A stretch of DNA of 64,000 nt from Buchnera aphidicola (Artemisaphis artemisicola) (GTDB taxonomy: Bacteria; Pseudomonadota; Gammaproteobacteria; Enterobacterales; Enterobacteriaceae): positions 372,001-436,000 of the forward strand of contig NZ_CP034900.1 of the NCBI RefSeq assembly GCF_005082365.1, read 5' to 3'. Position numbers and translations under genes: made by a program. Every line of letters starts with the position of its first letter. Positions within the stretch are counted from its first letter, which is position 1. The notes below the pieces were generated by a model. It searched no databases, had not been told where the DNA came from, and saw only the letters and a list, made by a program, of their open reading frames with translations. Shown piece after piece: positions 53,642-63,105 of the stretch.

Positions 53642-54799
53642 ATGCCTAATAATAATTATTTATTGGCTTTTCGTGATGAAATAAATAACATTGATGAAAA
53701 TATAGTACAGTTATTAGCGAAAAGAAAAAATTTAGTATTAAAAATAGCGAAATCTAAAATAAAAAATAATCAAGCTATACGAGATAAAGAAAGAGAAAAA
53801 AAAATATTAGAAAAATTAATACTCTTAGGAAAAAAATATTATTTAGAACCTGAATATATTACTCGATTATTTAAACTAATAATTGAAGAATCAGTATTGA
53901 CTCAAAAAGAAATGTTAAAAAAATTTTATAAAGCTAATAAATCGATTCTTAATAGAGTTTCTTTCCTTGGTCCTAAAGGTTCTTATTCTCATATTGCTGC
54001 ATGTAAATATGCAGATAAAAATTTTCAAACATATATTAAAAACGAATGTTCAACATTTGAAGAAGTAATTTTATCAGTTGAAGGAAATCAATCAGATTAT
54101 GCTATTCTCCCAATAGAAAACACTTGTTCTGGATTTATTTATGAAGTTATTCATCTATTAAAAAAAACTCAATTGTTTATTATTGGAGAAATTAATATGA
54201 TTATAAATCATTGTTTATTGGGAGTTGAAAAAATTCAATTAGAAAAAATTAAAACAGTATATAGTCATCCTCAACCATTTCAACAATGTAGCAATTTTAT
54301 TGAAAAATTTCCAGGATGGAAAATTAAACATACTAAAAGTACAGCAGATGCAATGAAAATAATTGATAAATATAATGATGCAACTAAAGTAGCATTAGGA
54401 AGTGAAATTGGTAGTAAAATTTACGGATTGAAAATTTTATCAAAAAATTTATCTAACATAAATAAAAATATTACCAAATTTATTGTATTAGGCAGAAATC
54501 CTATTAAATTTTATGAAAATTCACAGAATAAAACAATATTAATGTGTAGTATAGAAAATAAATCAGAAATCCTTGAACAAGTAAGATTTTTATTAAAAAA
54601 AAGAAAAATAATTATGAATAAATTAATTCATCTAAAAGATAAAAAAAATTTATCGAAAGAAATTATTTACATTGACATTGAAGAAAATTTATCATCACCT
54701 ATCATGAAAAATGCTATTCAAAAAATCAAAAAAATTACTAATTATATGAAAATTTTAGGATGTTATCCTATTAGCAATACAAATTCAATAATAAAATAA
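53642..54799 (+). CDS. pheA: Chorismate mutase / prephenate dehydratase with an altered regulatory domain
   Basis: PheA makes phenylpyruvate from chorismate, supplying phenylalanine to the host. The 385 residues (386 in E. coli) have a chorismate mutase domain (about 1-95), a prephenate dehydratase domain (about 104-285, FLGPKGSYSH, the ENTCSG loop, STADAM) and an ACT regulatory domain. The two phenylalanine-binding motifs of E. coli, GALV and ESRP, are replaced: the first aligned segment reads SEIL and the second IHLK. This should weaken feedback inhibition and agrees with published reports for Buchnera PheA. I see no pheL-like leader peptide or attenuator in the 186-base upstream spacer. 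Confidence 0.96.
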   Translation: MPNNNYLLAFRDEINNIDENIVQLLAKRKNLVLKIAKSKIKNNQAIRDKEREKKILEKLILLGKKYYLEPEYITRLFKLIIEESVLTQKEMLKKFYKANKSILNRVSFLGPKGSYSHIAACKYADKNFQTYIKNECSTFEEVILSVEGNQSDYAILPIENTCSGFIYEVIHLLKKTQLFIIGEINMIINHCLLGVEKIQLEKIKTVYSHPQPFQQCSNFIEKFPGWKIKHTKSTADAMKIIDKYNDATKVALGSEIGSKIYGLKILSKNLSNINKNITKFIVLGRNPIKFYENSQNKTILMCSIENKSEILEQVRFLLKKRKIIMNKLIHLKDKKNLSKEIIYIDIEENLSSPIMKNAIQKIKKITNYMKILGCYPISNTNSIIK

Positions 54800-54814
54800 T
54801 ATTTTTGACACTAT

Positions 54815-54846
54815 ATTAGTAATAATAGTAGTAATAGTAATAATTA
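54815..54846. repeat. TAGTAA-type microsatellite between pheA and ffh
   Basis: The spacer after pheA contains an irregular run of AGTAAT and AGT units (54815-54846). It looks like replication slippage in non-coding sequence; no function is evident. Confidence 0.5.
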
Positions 54847-54964
54847 ATATTTTTTAAAAAACACAATTAATTTTTAATAAAACATCTAATGTTCAATACA
54901 ACATGTTTTTTAAGATCATAAAAATCTTAATAAGACATTAAAATCTCAATATGAGTAATCAACA

Positions 54965-56320
54965 ATGTTTAAAAACTTGACTCAACGTCTTTCACAAAGC
55001 TTCCAAAAAATCATAAGAAAAGGGAGACTTACAGAAGAAAATATCAAAAAAAGTATACGTGAAGTACGTAAAGCATTATTAGAAGCTGATGTAACATTGT
55101 CAGTAGTAAAAAAATTTATAGAAAATGTAAAAAATAAATCTATTGGAAATGAAATAAATAAAAGTTTAACTCCTGGACAAGAATTTTTAAAAATAGTAAA
55201 AAATGAATTAATACATACAATTGGCGAAAAAAATAACTCTTTAAACTTATCTATAGCACCACCAGCAGTTATATTGCTAATTGGTTTACAAGGAGCAGGA
55301 AAAACAACTAGTTTAGCAAAACTAGGAAAATGGATCAAAGATAAACATAAGAAAAAAATACTAATTGTATCTACTGATATTTATCGTGCAGCAGCTATTA
55401 AACAGCTACAGATATTATGCAAACAAATAGAAATAGATTTTTTCCCATCCAACGAAAATCAAACACCTATAGAAATCACGATACAAGCAAAAGAATATGC
55501 AAAACTAAAATTATATGATGTTTTACTAATTGACACAGCTGGTCGTTTGCATATTGATAAAAAAATGATGAATGAAATTCAGCAAATACAAAATTTATCA
55601 AAACCAATTGAAACGTTATTAATAGTAGATTCTATGATGGGTCAAGATGCCATAAATATGGCAAAAATATTTAATAATGATTTATCGATATCTGGTATAA
55701 TATTAACTAAAACAGATGGTGATTCTAGAAATGGAATAGCTTTATCTATGCGTTATATTACTGGTAAACCTATTAAATTTATTGGAACAGGAGAAAAGAT
55801 AACAGAGTTAGAACTATTTCATCCTAATAAAATCGCTGAAAGAATTTTAGGAATGAATGATGTTATGTCTCTGATTGAAGACATAGAAGCAAAAGTTGAT
55901 CAATCTCAAATTCAAAAGCTAACAAAAAAATTAAAAAAAGGACATGATTTTAACCTAAATGATTTTTTAATACAAATTAAAGAAATGAAAAAAATAGGAG
56001 GTTTAAATTATTTTATAGATAAACTACCTAAAAATAATCAATTACTAAACAATGCATCATTATTAAATACAGATCAAAATACACTTAATAAAGCAGAAGC
56101 AATGATATTTTCTATGACACCGAAAGAAAGAAAAAACCCAATAATCATAAAAGGTTCAAGAAAACGTAGAATAGCTTTAGGTTCTGGAACAGAAATACAA
56201 GATATAAATAAATTATTAAAAAATTTTGATAGTATAAAAAGAATTATGAAAAAAATAAAAACTAGTGGAATATCAAAGGTCATCCGTGAAATAAAAAATA
56301 TAATACCTAAAAATTTTTAA
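54965..56320 (+). CDS. ffh: Signal recognition particle protein Ffh
   Basis: Ffh binds 4.5S RNA and signal sequences of nascent membrane proteins. The 451 residues (453 in E. coli) include the N domain, the G domain (GLQGAGKTTSLAKLG, DTAGRLHID, TKTDGDSRNG) and an M domain. The M domain has the RNA-binding segment (KGSRKRRIALGSGTE), but the methionine-rich signal-binding groove has many Ile, Leu and Lys in place of Met, probably from AT pressure. Confidence 0.96.
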   Translation: MFKNLTQRLSQSFQKIIRKGRLTEENIKKSIREVRKALLEADVTLSVVKKFIENVKNKSIGNEINKSLTPGQEFLKIVKNELIHTIGEKNNSLNLSIAPPAVILLIGLQGAGKTTSLAKLGKWIKDKHKKKILIVSTDIYRAAAIKQLQILCKQIEIDFFPSNENQTPIEITIQAKEYAKLKLYDVLLIDTAGRLHIDKKMMNEIQQIQNLSKPIETLLIVDSMMGQDAINMAKIFNNDLSISGIILTKTDGDSRNGIALSMRYITGKPIKFIGTGEKITELELFHPNKIAERILGMNDVMSLIEDIEAKVDQSQIQKLTKKLKKGHDFNLNDFLIQIKEMKKIGGLNYFIDKLPKNNQLLNNASLLNTDQNTLNKAEAMIFSMTPKERKNPIIIKGSRKRRIALGSGTEIQDINKLLKNFDSIKRIMKKIKTSGISKVIREIKNIIPKNF

Positions 56321-56431
56321 AAAATACATTATATATAAAAAATTTTTATATAAATTTTATAAAAATTAACATTTTATTTAGAGTTAAAAATTAATTTTCT
56401 TCATTGAATAAATATTTAAGGAGCAATTGAT

Positions 56432-56689
56432 ATGGTAAAAATTCGTTTATCTCGATATGGCACAAAAAAACGTCCTTTTTATAAAATGATAGTCGCTGAT
56501 AGTCGTTGTTCTCGAGATGGTCGTTTTATTGAAAAAGTCGGTTATTTTAACCCTATTGCTAGAAGCAAGTCTGATATACTTCAATTGAATTTAATTCGCA
56601 TTAAATATTGGATAAATCAAGGAGCACAAATATCAGAAAGAAGTAAGAAATTAATAAAATTATTTAATAAAAAAGAGGAAAAATTATAA
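56432..56689 (+). CDS. rpsP: 30S ribosomal protein S16
   Basis: S16 has 85 residues (82 in E. coli), starting [19 protein letters not shown] after AAGGAG, and contains [19 protein letters not shown]. It heads the rpsP-rimM-trmD-rplS operon of enterobacteria. Its TAA stop at 56687-56689 overlaps the presumed AUA start of rimM. Confidence 0.97.
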   Translation: MVKIRLSRYGTKKRPFYKMIVADSRCSRDGRFIEKVGYFNPIARSKSDILQLNLIRIKYWINQGAQISERSKKLIKLFNKKEEKL

Positions 56690-57213
56690 ATATTAAAATT
56701 AAAAAACCAATTGAACCAATATTAATAGGAAAAGTTGGAAAATCTTATGGAATATTAGGCTGGATGAATGTTTTTTCTTTTACGGAAAAAGAAGAAAATA
56801 TATTCACATATATCCCATGGTTTTTTTTAAAAGAAAAGATTTTTACACAAGTACAAGTAAAAAATTGGAAAAGATACAAAAAGAATTTTATTATTTATAT
56901 TGATACAATTTCTGATCGTTCAACAGCTAAAAAATTTACTAATTCAAATATCATTATCAGCAGGCATCAACTACCTTTATTACAAAATAATGAATATTAT
57001 TGGAATGATATTATCAGTTATAAAGTATTTAATATAAATAAAATTTATTTAGGCATAGTAATTGATTTAATAAGAACAAAAGATAATGATATACTTGTAG
57101 TAAGACATGTATTCAAAAAACTAAAAAAAAATATTTTTATTCCCTTTATTGAACAAACAATAATACAAAAAATAGATTCAAAATATAAATACATAATAGT
57201 TCGATGGAATTAA
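56686..57213 (+). CDS. rimM: 16S rRNA processing protein RimM, probable AUA start
   Basis: RimM binds S19 and helps mature the 30S head. The conserved N-terminus ([17 protein letters not shown]) lies in the open frame upstream of the first ATG at 56764, so an ATG-based start would remove it. In that frame there is no ATG, GTG or TTG in a suitable place. ATA at 56686 lies seven bases after GAGG (56675-56678) and gives [15 protein letters not shown], 175 residues (182 in E. coli). The base at 56688 is the third base of this ATA and the second base of the rpsP TAA; G there would give ATG and TGA. An AUU start three bases earlier is possible but too near the binding site. The C-terminal PRC domain ([11 protein letters not shown]) is present. 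Confidence 0.88.
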   Translation: MNIKIKKPIEPILIGKVGKSYGILGWMNVFSFTEKEENIFTYIPWFFLKEKIFTQVQVKNWKRYKKNFIIYIDTISDRSTAKKFTNSNIIISRHQLPLLQNNEYYWNDIISYKVFNINKIYLGIVIDLIRTKDNDILVVRHVFKKLKKNIFIPFIEQTIIQKIDSKYKYIIVRWN

Positions 57214-57228
57214 TAATGTAATATATAT

Positions 57229-57988
57229 ATGAAAAAAAAACACAATGAAACGTTAATATGGTTCAACATAATTACTATTTTCCCGGAAATGTTTCGTGCT
57301 ATTACTAATTATGGTATTACTGGCAAAGCTATAAAAAAAAAATCATTAATATAAATTTTTTAAATCCTAGAGATTTTATAAAAAATAAACATAAGTCTAT
57401 TGATGATCGTCCTTATGGAGGAGGACCGGGTATGTTAATGAGTGTCAAACCGTTGTATTTAGCTATTCAATATGCAAAATCTATATTAAAAAATGCAACT
57501 GTTATTTATTTATCTCCTCAAGGAAAAAAACTAGAACAAAATCACATACCAAAATTAATAAAAAAAAAGGAAATTATTTTTATATGTGGTCGATATGAAG
57601 GAATAGATGAAAGAATTATTGATCATCAAGTAGATGAAGAATGGTCTATTGGCAATTATATTATTAGTGGAGGGGAATTAGCTGCTATGATTATGATTGA
57701 TTCTATTTCTAGATTTATTCCTGGTGTTATTAAAAAAAAACAATCGATAGAAGATGATTCTTTTTCTAATAATTTACTAGATTATCCAAATTATACTCGA
57801 CCAAGAATAATACATGATATGTCAGTTCCTGAAATATTATTATCTGGAAACCATGAAAAAATTCGTCTTTGGCGTTTAAAACAATCTCTTGGAAAAACAT
57901 GGATAAAACGTCCTGATCTTTTAAAAAAAAAAAATTAACACGCGAAGAAGAAAAACTTTTAGATGAATTTAAAAAAGATAAAAAATAA
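57229..57988 (+). CDS. trmD: tRNA (guanine-37-N1) methyltransferase TrmD, two poly-A frameshifts
   Basis: TrmD makes m1G37, which prevents +1 frameshifting by tRNAs. The ATG at 57229 leads into [21 protein letters not shown], the family N-terminus. The frame ends at a TAA (57352-57354) shortly after ten A at 57333-57342; the rest, from [12 protein letters not shown] through [11 protein letters not shown], continues in another frame. That frame ends in turn at 57936-57938 after twelve A at 57923-57934, while the family tail ([15 protein letters not shown]) goes on in a third frame to the TAA at 57986-57988. One extra A at each site gives 253 residues (255 in E. coli). Knot motifs [18 protein letters not shown] and SGGELAAM and the [16 protein letters not shown] segment are intact. 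The gene is essential in bacteria, so slippage rescue is likely unless the tracts are miscounted. Confidence 0.85.
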
Positions 57989-58030
57989 TAAAATGTTTAT
58001 TTTTTAGTTATTTTATTCTACAGGGGAAAT

Positions 58031-58378
58031 ATGCTAAATATAATAAAATCAATAGAAAAAGAACAAATGAAAAAAAATATACCTATTTTTCGACCTGGAG
58101 ATACTATAGAAGTCAAAGTTTGGGTGATAGAAGGTTCTAAAAAACGTCTTCAATCTTTTGAAGGAATAGTAATAGCAATAAAAAATCGTTGTTTAAATTC
58201 ATCTTTTACTGTACGTAAAATTTCTAATGGAGAAGGCATTGAACGTGTTTTTCAAACACACTCTTATAGTATAAACGATATTATCGTTAAAAGAAAAGGA
58301 TTGGTTAGAAAAGCAAAATTATATTATTTAAGAAATCTTACTGGCAAAGCTGCTCGCATTAAAGAAAGAATTAACTAA
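58031..58378 (+). CDS. rplS: 50S ribosomal protein L19
   Basis: L19 has 115 residues, the E. coli length, starting [25 protein letters not shown] after AGGGG. Conserved blocks are [20 protein letters not shown] and RRAKLYYLR-like [21 protein letters not shown]. It closes the rpsP operon and is followed by a hairpin. Confidence 0.97.
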   Translation: MLNIIKSIEKEQMKKNIPIFRPGDTIEVKVWVIEGSKKRLQSFEGIVIAIKNRCLNSSFTVRKISNGEGIERVFQTHSYSINDIIVKRKGLVRKAKLYYLRNLTGKAARIKERIN

Positions 58379-58400
58379 TTTTCAAAATATTTCAATAACA

Positions 58401-58428
58401 TGCAGTCATGACATAATTCTTGACTGCA
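58401..58428. terminator. Hairpin between rplS and tldD
   Basis: A perfect 8-bp stem (TGCAGTCA at 58401-58408 with 58421-58428) with a 12-base loop lies between convergent rplS and tldD. The flanks are AT-rich with short T runs, so it is probably bidirectional. Confidence 0.7.
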
Positions 58429-58477
58429 TTATTGTTATAGAAAATAATACATAAAAAGAGTTTGTTTATTTAAAAAA

Positions 58478-59929
58478 TTAATTTGTTCCACCTATTGTTA
58501 AACTTTCCAATTTAATAGAAGGCTGTCCTATTCCAACTGGAATATTTTGACCTTCTTTACCACAAACACCTGTTCCTTCATCCATTTTAAAATCATTTCC
58601 AACCATTGATACTTTTTGCATAACTTCTAAACCAGATCCTATTAATGTTGTATTTTTAATTGGTGTTATAATTTTACCTTTTTTAATTAAATATGCTTCA
58701 GCAGTAGAAAAGACAAAATTTCCAGAAGTAATATCAACTTGACCTCCAGAAAAATTTATAGCATATATACCATAGTCGACACTTTTAATAATATCTTCTA
58801 TTTTAGAAACACCAGATAACATATAAGTATTAGTCATACGAGGCATAGGTAAAGATGCATAAGATTCACGACGTCCATTACCAGTAGATGCTGTTCCCAT
58901 TAAACGTGCATTAAGCTTATCTTGCATGTACTGTTTAAGTATTCCATTTTTAATTAAAACGTTATGCTGACTAGGAGTTCCTTCATCATCAATACTTAAT
59001 GAACCTCTTTGATTCTTAATAGTACCATCATCAATAATAGTACATAGTTCTGATGCAACTTTTTTGCCGATCATATTAGTAAATCTTGAAGTTTTTTTTC
59101 TATTGAAATCACCTTCTAAACCATGACCTACTGCTTCATGTAATAAAACTCCTGGCCATCCAGGACCTAATACCACGGGAAACATTCCTGAAGGAGCTTC
59201 TTCAGAAGATAAATTTAAAAGTGCTATGCGAACAGCTTCTTTAGACCAATAATCAATTCTTCTTTCTTTTGCATAATCGTCATTTTTTAAAAAAAAGCTA
59301 TAGTCAGTACGATTACCTCCACCACTACGACCACGTTCTCTTTTTCCATGATCTTCAACTAAAACACTAATTGAAAATTGTACTAGTGGTCTTATATCCG
59401 AAGTTAAATTTCCATCAGTAGAAGCAATTAAAATATGTTCATATAATCCTGTTAAAGTTGCATTTACTTCTACAACTCGATGATCGAAATTGCGCGCTAT
59501 ATAATCTGCTCTATAAAGAAGATCGATTTTTTCTCTAGAAGACAAATTTTGTAAAGGATTCAAATCATTATAAATAGGCTGTGCTTTTTTTATTAATAAT
59601 TTTTTACAACTACCCTTGTCTTTTTGCAAAATAATACTACGAGCTTTATTAACACTTGTTCTTAAGGAATCTTTTGATATTTGATCTGCATATGCAAATC
59701 CAGTAGTTTCACCGCTAATAGCTCTAACACCAATACCTTGATCAGAATGATAAACTCCTTCTTTTATAATTCCATTTTCAAGAAACCAAGATTCATGCAG
59801 ACGAGATTGAAAATAAAAATCTCCATAATCCAAATTACTTGTACAAAGATCTTCTAAAGCAATAAATAAATCTTCATGATTTATTTTATTTTCAGTTAAT
59901 AAAGATTCAGTCACTAATTCAAATGTCAT
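58478..59929 (-). CDS. tldD: Metalloprotease TldD
   Basis: TldD works with TldE (PmbA) as a peptidase that processes modified peptides and the CcdA antidote in E. coli. The 483 residues (481 in E. coli) contain the zinc motif [13 protein letters not shown] (HExxxH), [13 protein letters not shown], and the C-terminal [22 protein letters not shown]. It is alone, converging on rplS and diverging from aroQ. Its partner gene is not in this window. Confidence 0.95.
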   Translation of the reverse strand: MTFELVTESLLTENKINHEDLFIALEDLCTSNLDYGDFYFQSRLHESWFLENGIIKEGVYHSDQGIGVRAISGETTGFAYADQISKDSLRTSVNKARSIILQKDKGSCKKLLIKKAQPIYNDLNPLQNLSSREKIDLLYRADYIARNFDHRVVEVNATLTGLYEHILIASTDGNLTSDIRPLVQFSISVLVEDHGKRERGRSGGGNRTDYSFFLKNDDYAKERRIDYWSKEAVRIALLNLSSEEAPSGMFPVVLGPGWPGVLLHEAVGHGLEGDFNRKKTSRFTNMIGKKVASELCTIIDDGTIKNQRGSLSIDDEGTPSQHNVLIKNGILKQYMQDKLNARLMGTASTGNGRRESYASLPMPRMTNTYMLSGVSKIEDIIKSVDYGIYAINFSGGQVDITSGNFVFSTAEAYLIKKGKIITPIKNTTLIGSGLEVMQKVSMVGNDFKMDEGTGVCGKEGQNIPVGIGQPSIKLESLTIGGTN

Positions 59930-59959
59930 TTAAACTCACTTAATTTATAATAAAATTAC

Positions 59960-59983
59960 AAAATATATTATAAAATATATTAT
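59960..59983. repeat. 12-bp tandem repeat before aroQ
   Basis: AAAATATATTAT occurs twice in tandem (59960-59971 and 59972-59983), with a decayed third copy following. It lies in the tldD-aroQ divergent spacer, which is pure A/T apart from a few bases. Confidence 0.7.
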
Positions 59984-60079
59984 AAAATATAAAATAAAAA
60001 ATAAAATAAAAAAAAATATTATATAATATTTTTTAAAAAAAATATGGCATAATAAAATTATTATTAAAAGAGATTAAAT

Positions 60080-60547
60080 ATGAAGAAAATTATAAATGTA
60101 TTATTGATAAATGGACCTAATTTAAACCTTTTAGGTACAAGAGAAATTGAAATTTATGGCAATCTAACTTTAACTGATTTAATTAATGATTTACATAAAA
60201 AATCTAAAAAACTTAATATATCTTTACAAGATATACAATCTAATGCAGAAAATATTTTAATCGATGCTATTCATTCTTCAAAAAATAAAAATATTCATTA
60301 TATTATCATAAATCCAGCAGCATTTACACATACTAGTATAGCAATAAGAGATGCGTTAATAGGAGTTGAAATTCCTTTTATTGAAGTTCATATCTCAAAT
60401 ATTTATGCTAGAGAGCATTTTCGTTCTCATTCATGGTTGTCTGATATTTCTAGCGGTGTGATCTGTGGATTAGGTCTAGATGGATATTATTGGGCATTAA
60501 AAACAATATATAATAGATTGATTAAATCTAATAATAAGAAAACTTAA
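60080..60547 (+). CDS. aroQ: Type II 3-dehydroquinate dehydratase AroQ
   Basis: AroQ makes 3-dehydroshikimate in the shikimate pathway. The 155 residues show the type II signature: [18 protein letters not shown] with catalytic Tyr26, NPAAFTHTS with the catalytic His, EVHISN and the arginine-bearing [11 protein letters not shown]. coli itself uses the unrelated type I enzyme AroD, so this gene reflects retention of aroQ from an ancestor that had it, as in several other gamma-proteobacteria. With pheA it serves aromatic amino-acid supply. Confidence 0.96.
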   Translation: MKKIINVLLINGPNLNLLGTREIEIYGNLTLTDLINDLHKKSKKLNISLQDIQSNAENILIDAIHSSKNKNIHYIIINPAAFTHTSIAIRDALIGVEIPFIEVHISNIYAREHFRSHSWLSDISSGVICGLGLDGYYWALKTIYNRLIKSNNKKT

Positions 60548-60591
60548 AAAAATAATATATCTTTAAAAATTTAAGATTTAAAAATATTTTT

Positions 60592-60629
60592 TTGCACTCT
60601 CTTTATTTTATATATAGTAGAAAGTGCAA
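60592..60629. terminator. Hairpin between aroQ and fis
   Basis: A 7-bp stem (TTGCACT at 60592-60598 with 60623-60629) extends by three more pairs after a C-A mismatch, with a 16-base AT loop. It lies between the convergent aroQ and fis genes. No strong T tail follows on the plus strand. Confidence 0.55.
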
Positions 60630-60647
60630 TCAAAAAAAATTATAAAA

Positions 60648-60947
60648 TTAATTCATACCATATTTTTTTAATTTTTTTCGTAATGTACTGCGATTTATAC
60701 CCATCATTAAAGCTGCTCGTGTTTGATTTCCTCTCGTATGTTGCATAACCATATCTAAAAGTGGTTGTTCTAATTCAGATAGTACTAATTCATATAAATT
60801 ATTTACACGTTTATCATCTAAATGTAATAAATAATTTTTTAAAGATTTTTTAATTAACTGACGTAAAGGTGTTTTTATAATTTTATCTTGTGAATCTATA
60901 GTACATGCAACTAAAAATTCTGTATTTATTATTTTTTCGAACATCAT
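60648..60947 (-). CDS. fis: Nucleoid-associated regulator Fis
   Basis: Fis bends DNA and stimulates rRNA promoters. The 99 residues start [11 protein letters not shown]; the second Met matches the E. coli start (98 residues), while the first ATG is better spaced (eight bases) from GAAGAG, so either may be used. The C-terminal helix-turn-helix region ([31 protein letters not shown] in part) is almost identical to E. coli, unlike the diverged N-terminal 30 residues. In E. coli dusB precedes fis; here rluD does, and dusB is absent. Confidence 0.96.
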   Translation of the reverse strand: MMFEKIINTEFLVACTIDSQDKIIKTPLRQLIKKSLKNYLLHLDDKRVNNLYELVLSELEQPLLDMVMQHTRGNQTRAALMMGINRSTLRKKLKKYGMN

Positions 60948-61120
60948 AAGGTTAACTCTTCATATATTTGTATTGTATGTATTTTTTAAAAATGTATACA
61001 AAAATATAAACATTTTAATATATTAAACAATATTGTTTGATTTTTTAATAAAATAAATAATATGTTTTATTAAACGTAAATACAATAAAATAAAAAATAA
61101 CTTGTTCTTTTTTAAATTAT

Positions 61121-62056
61121 CTATAATAAAAGCAAAAGATTTTGGATATCGTCAGGAAGAGGTATTGTCCAAGACATTAAATTATGAGTAATAGGGTGTT
61201 TTAAAGAAAGATGACTAGCATGTAAAGCTTGACGAGAAAATCTAGAAATCTTATCGTTATCTTTTTGGTAATTTATTTGATGATTGATATTTCCATAAAT
61301 AGGATCTCCAACTAAAGGATGTCTGATAGATAACATATGAACACGAATTTGATGTGTTCGTCCTGTTTCTAATCGGACTACTATATGTGTATGAAATTTA
61401 AAGCGTTTGATTATTTTATAATGTGTAACTGATTTTTTTCCTAAAGAATGAATCATCATAGATGTTCGTTTACGATAATGACGCATTATAGGTTCGTTTA
61501 TAGTTCCACCTGAAATCATTTTACCTTTAACAATACCTTGATATTCTCGAATAATTTTTCTTTTTTTTAATAATGCAAACAAATAATTATAAGAAACAAT
61601 AGTTTTTGCAATTACCATTAATCCACTAGTATCTTTATCTAAACGATGAACTATTCCTGCACGAGGTAAATCTTTAATATTTTTATAATGATATAATAAA
61701 GAATTAAAAATTGTTCCTGAATGATTACCAGAACCAGGATGAACAACTAATCCGGCTGGTTTATTGATTACTAATATATGATGATCTTCATAAACAATAT
61801 TTAAACTAATATTTTCAGGAATATCATATATTATATTTTCATTAATAGGATAAATAATAATAATTTCATTACCTAATATTTTTTTATCAGGTTGATTTGT
61901 GATTTTCTTATTAACTAATACGTTATTAGTAATAATTAATTTTTTTAAATAAGAACGAGAATATTGTGTAAATAATTTAGGTAATACTTGATCCAGTCTT
62001 TTTCCTAACAAAGTCAAAGAAGATGCAATTGCAGTTAATTCTATTTTTTTTAACAT
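61121..62056 (-). CDS. rluD: 23S rRNA pseudouridine synthase RluD
   Basis: RluD makes pseudouridines 1911, 1915 and 1917 in helix 69 of 23S rRNA. The 311 residues (326 in E. coli) have an N-terminal S4 domain (GKRLDQVLPKLFTQYSRSYLKK in part, about 18-75) and the catalytic domain with HRLDKDTSG (Asp140) and RTHQIRVHM. The shorter length comes mainly from the C-terminus. It diverges from bamD, as in E. coli. Confidence 0.95.
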   Translation of the reverse strand: MLKKIELTAIASSLTLLGKRLDQVLPKLFTQYSRSYLKKLIITNNVLVNKKITNQPDKKILGNEIIIIYPINENIIYDIPENISLNIVYEDHHILVINKPAGLVVHPGSGNHSGTIFNSLLYHYKNIKDLPRAGIVHRLDKDTSGLMVIAKTIVSYNYLFALLKKRKIIREYQGIVKGKMISGGTINEPIMRHYRKRTSMMIHSLGKKSVTHYKIIKRFKFHTHIVVRLETGRTHQIRVHMLSIRHPLVGDPIYGNINHQINYQKDNDKISRFSRQALHASHLSLKHPITHNLMSWTIPLPDDIQNLLLLL

Positions 62057-62195
62057 TATTATCCTTATATAAAAAATAAATATTTTTATTATTTTAAAAC
62101 TAAATCACGAATTTTTATAAATATGATATTCTATATAGATCTAAAATAAAAAATCGCAATAAACATAATTATTAATTTAAGTTGAATATATTCTA

Positions 62196-62930
62196 ATGAA
62201 AATAAAAAAAAATATTATATTTATTTTTATGATTTTATGCTTGCAGTCAATAGTACATTGTGAATCTTTATATGAAAAAATTTTTATAAAAAAATATATT
62301 GACTATCAAAAAGCCAGAATAGAATTAAGAGAAAAACACTTTAATAAGGCAATAAACATACTAGAAAAAATAAAAAACAATAATGTAAATTATATTAGAA
62401 ATGATAAAATTCAAATGAATTTAATTTATGCTTATTATAAAAATTTAGATTTAAATTTAGCTCAAAAAAATATAGAAGAATTTATACATAATTATCCTAA
62501 TCATATAAATATGGATTATATTATATATATAAAATGTTTAGTTAATATGGCTTTAGATCAAAATATATTTTTTAGTCTTGTGCCAGTAAGTCATCAAAAA
62601 AATGATCCTCAATATGCAGAAAATGCATTTTTTCAATTAAAAAAATTTATATATCAATATCCTAATAGTCGCTATGTTATCAACGCAAAAAAAAACTTAA
62701 TATATCTAAAAAATCGTTTAGCAGAACATGATTTAAAAATTTTAAAATTTTATTTTTTAAATAAAAAATATATAGCTGTTATTAATAGAGGTGAAGAAAT
62801 ACTACAAAAATATTCAGAGACATTATCTGCGCGCAAGGCTCTTATATATATGAAAAAATCTTATTTTGAATTAAAAATTTTTGATACATCTAAAATAATA
62901 TCAAACATAATTCTATTAAATAAAATTTAA
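62196..62930 (+). CDS. bamD: Outer-membrane assembly lipoprotein BamD
   Basis: BamD is the essential lipoprotein partner of BamA in inserting beta-barrel proteins such as the porin encoded here. The 244 residues (245 in E. coli) contain TPR-type repeats with the family blocks [27 protein letters not shown] and [26 protein letters not shown]. The N-terminus is hydrophobic with Cys15 and Cys22, but the lipobox is unusual: SIVHC has His just before the Cys, where Gly, Ala or Ser is normal. The gene diverges from rluD as in E. coli. Confidence 0.9.
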   Translation: MKIKKNIIFIFMILCLQSIVHCESLYEKIFIKKYIDYQKARIELREKHFNKAINILEKIKNNNVNYIRNDKIQMNLIYAYYKNLDLNLAQKNIEEFIHNYPNHINMDYIIYIKCLVNMALDQNIFFSLVPVSHQKNDPQYAENAFFQLKKFIYQYPNSRYVINAKKNLIYLKNRLAEHDLKILKFYFLNKKYIAVINRGEEILQKYSETLSARKALIYMKKSYFELKIFDTSKIISNIILLNKI

Positions 62931-63105
62931 TAAATTTAATTTTCAATATAAAAGACTTAATTATAAAATGCAAAAATTACTTTGTCATAATATTTTTATA
63001 AACTATATTTACCGGTTTTTATAAAAATTTAAATATGCAAAAATTTTTTTAAAAATATTTTATATATGATTAAGATTCATTTTTAAAATTAAATTAAGAA
63101 TAATT

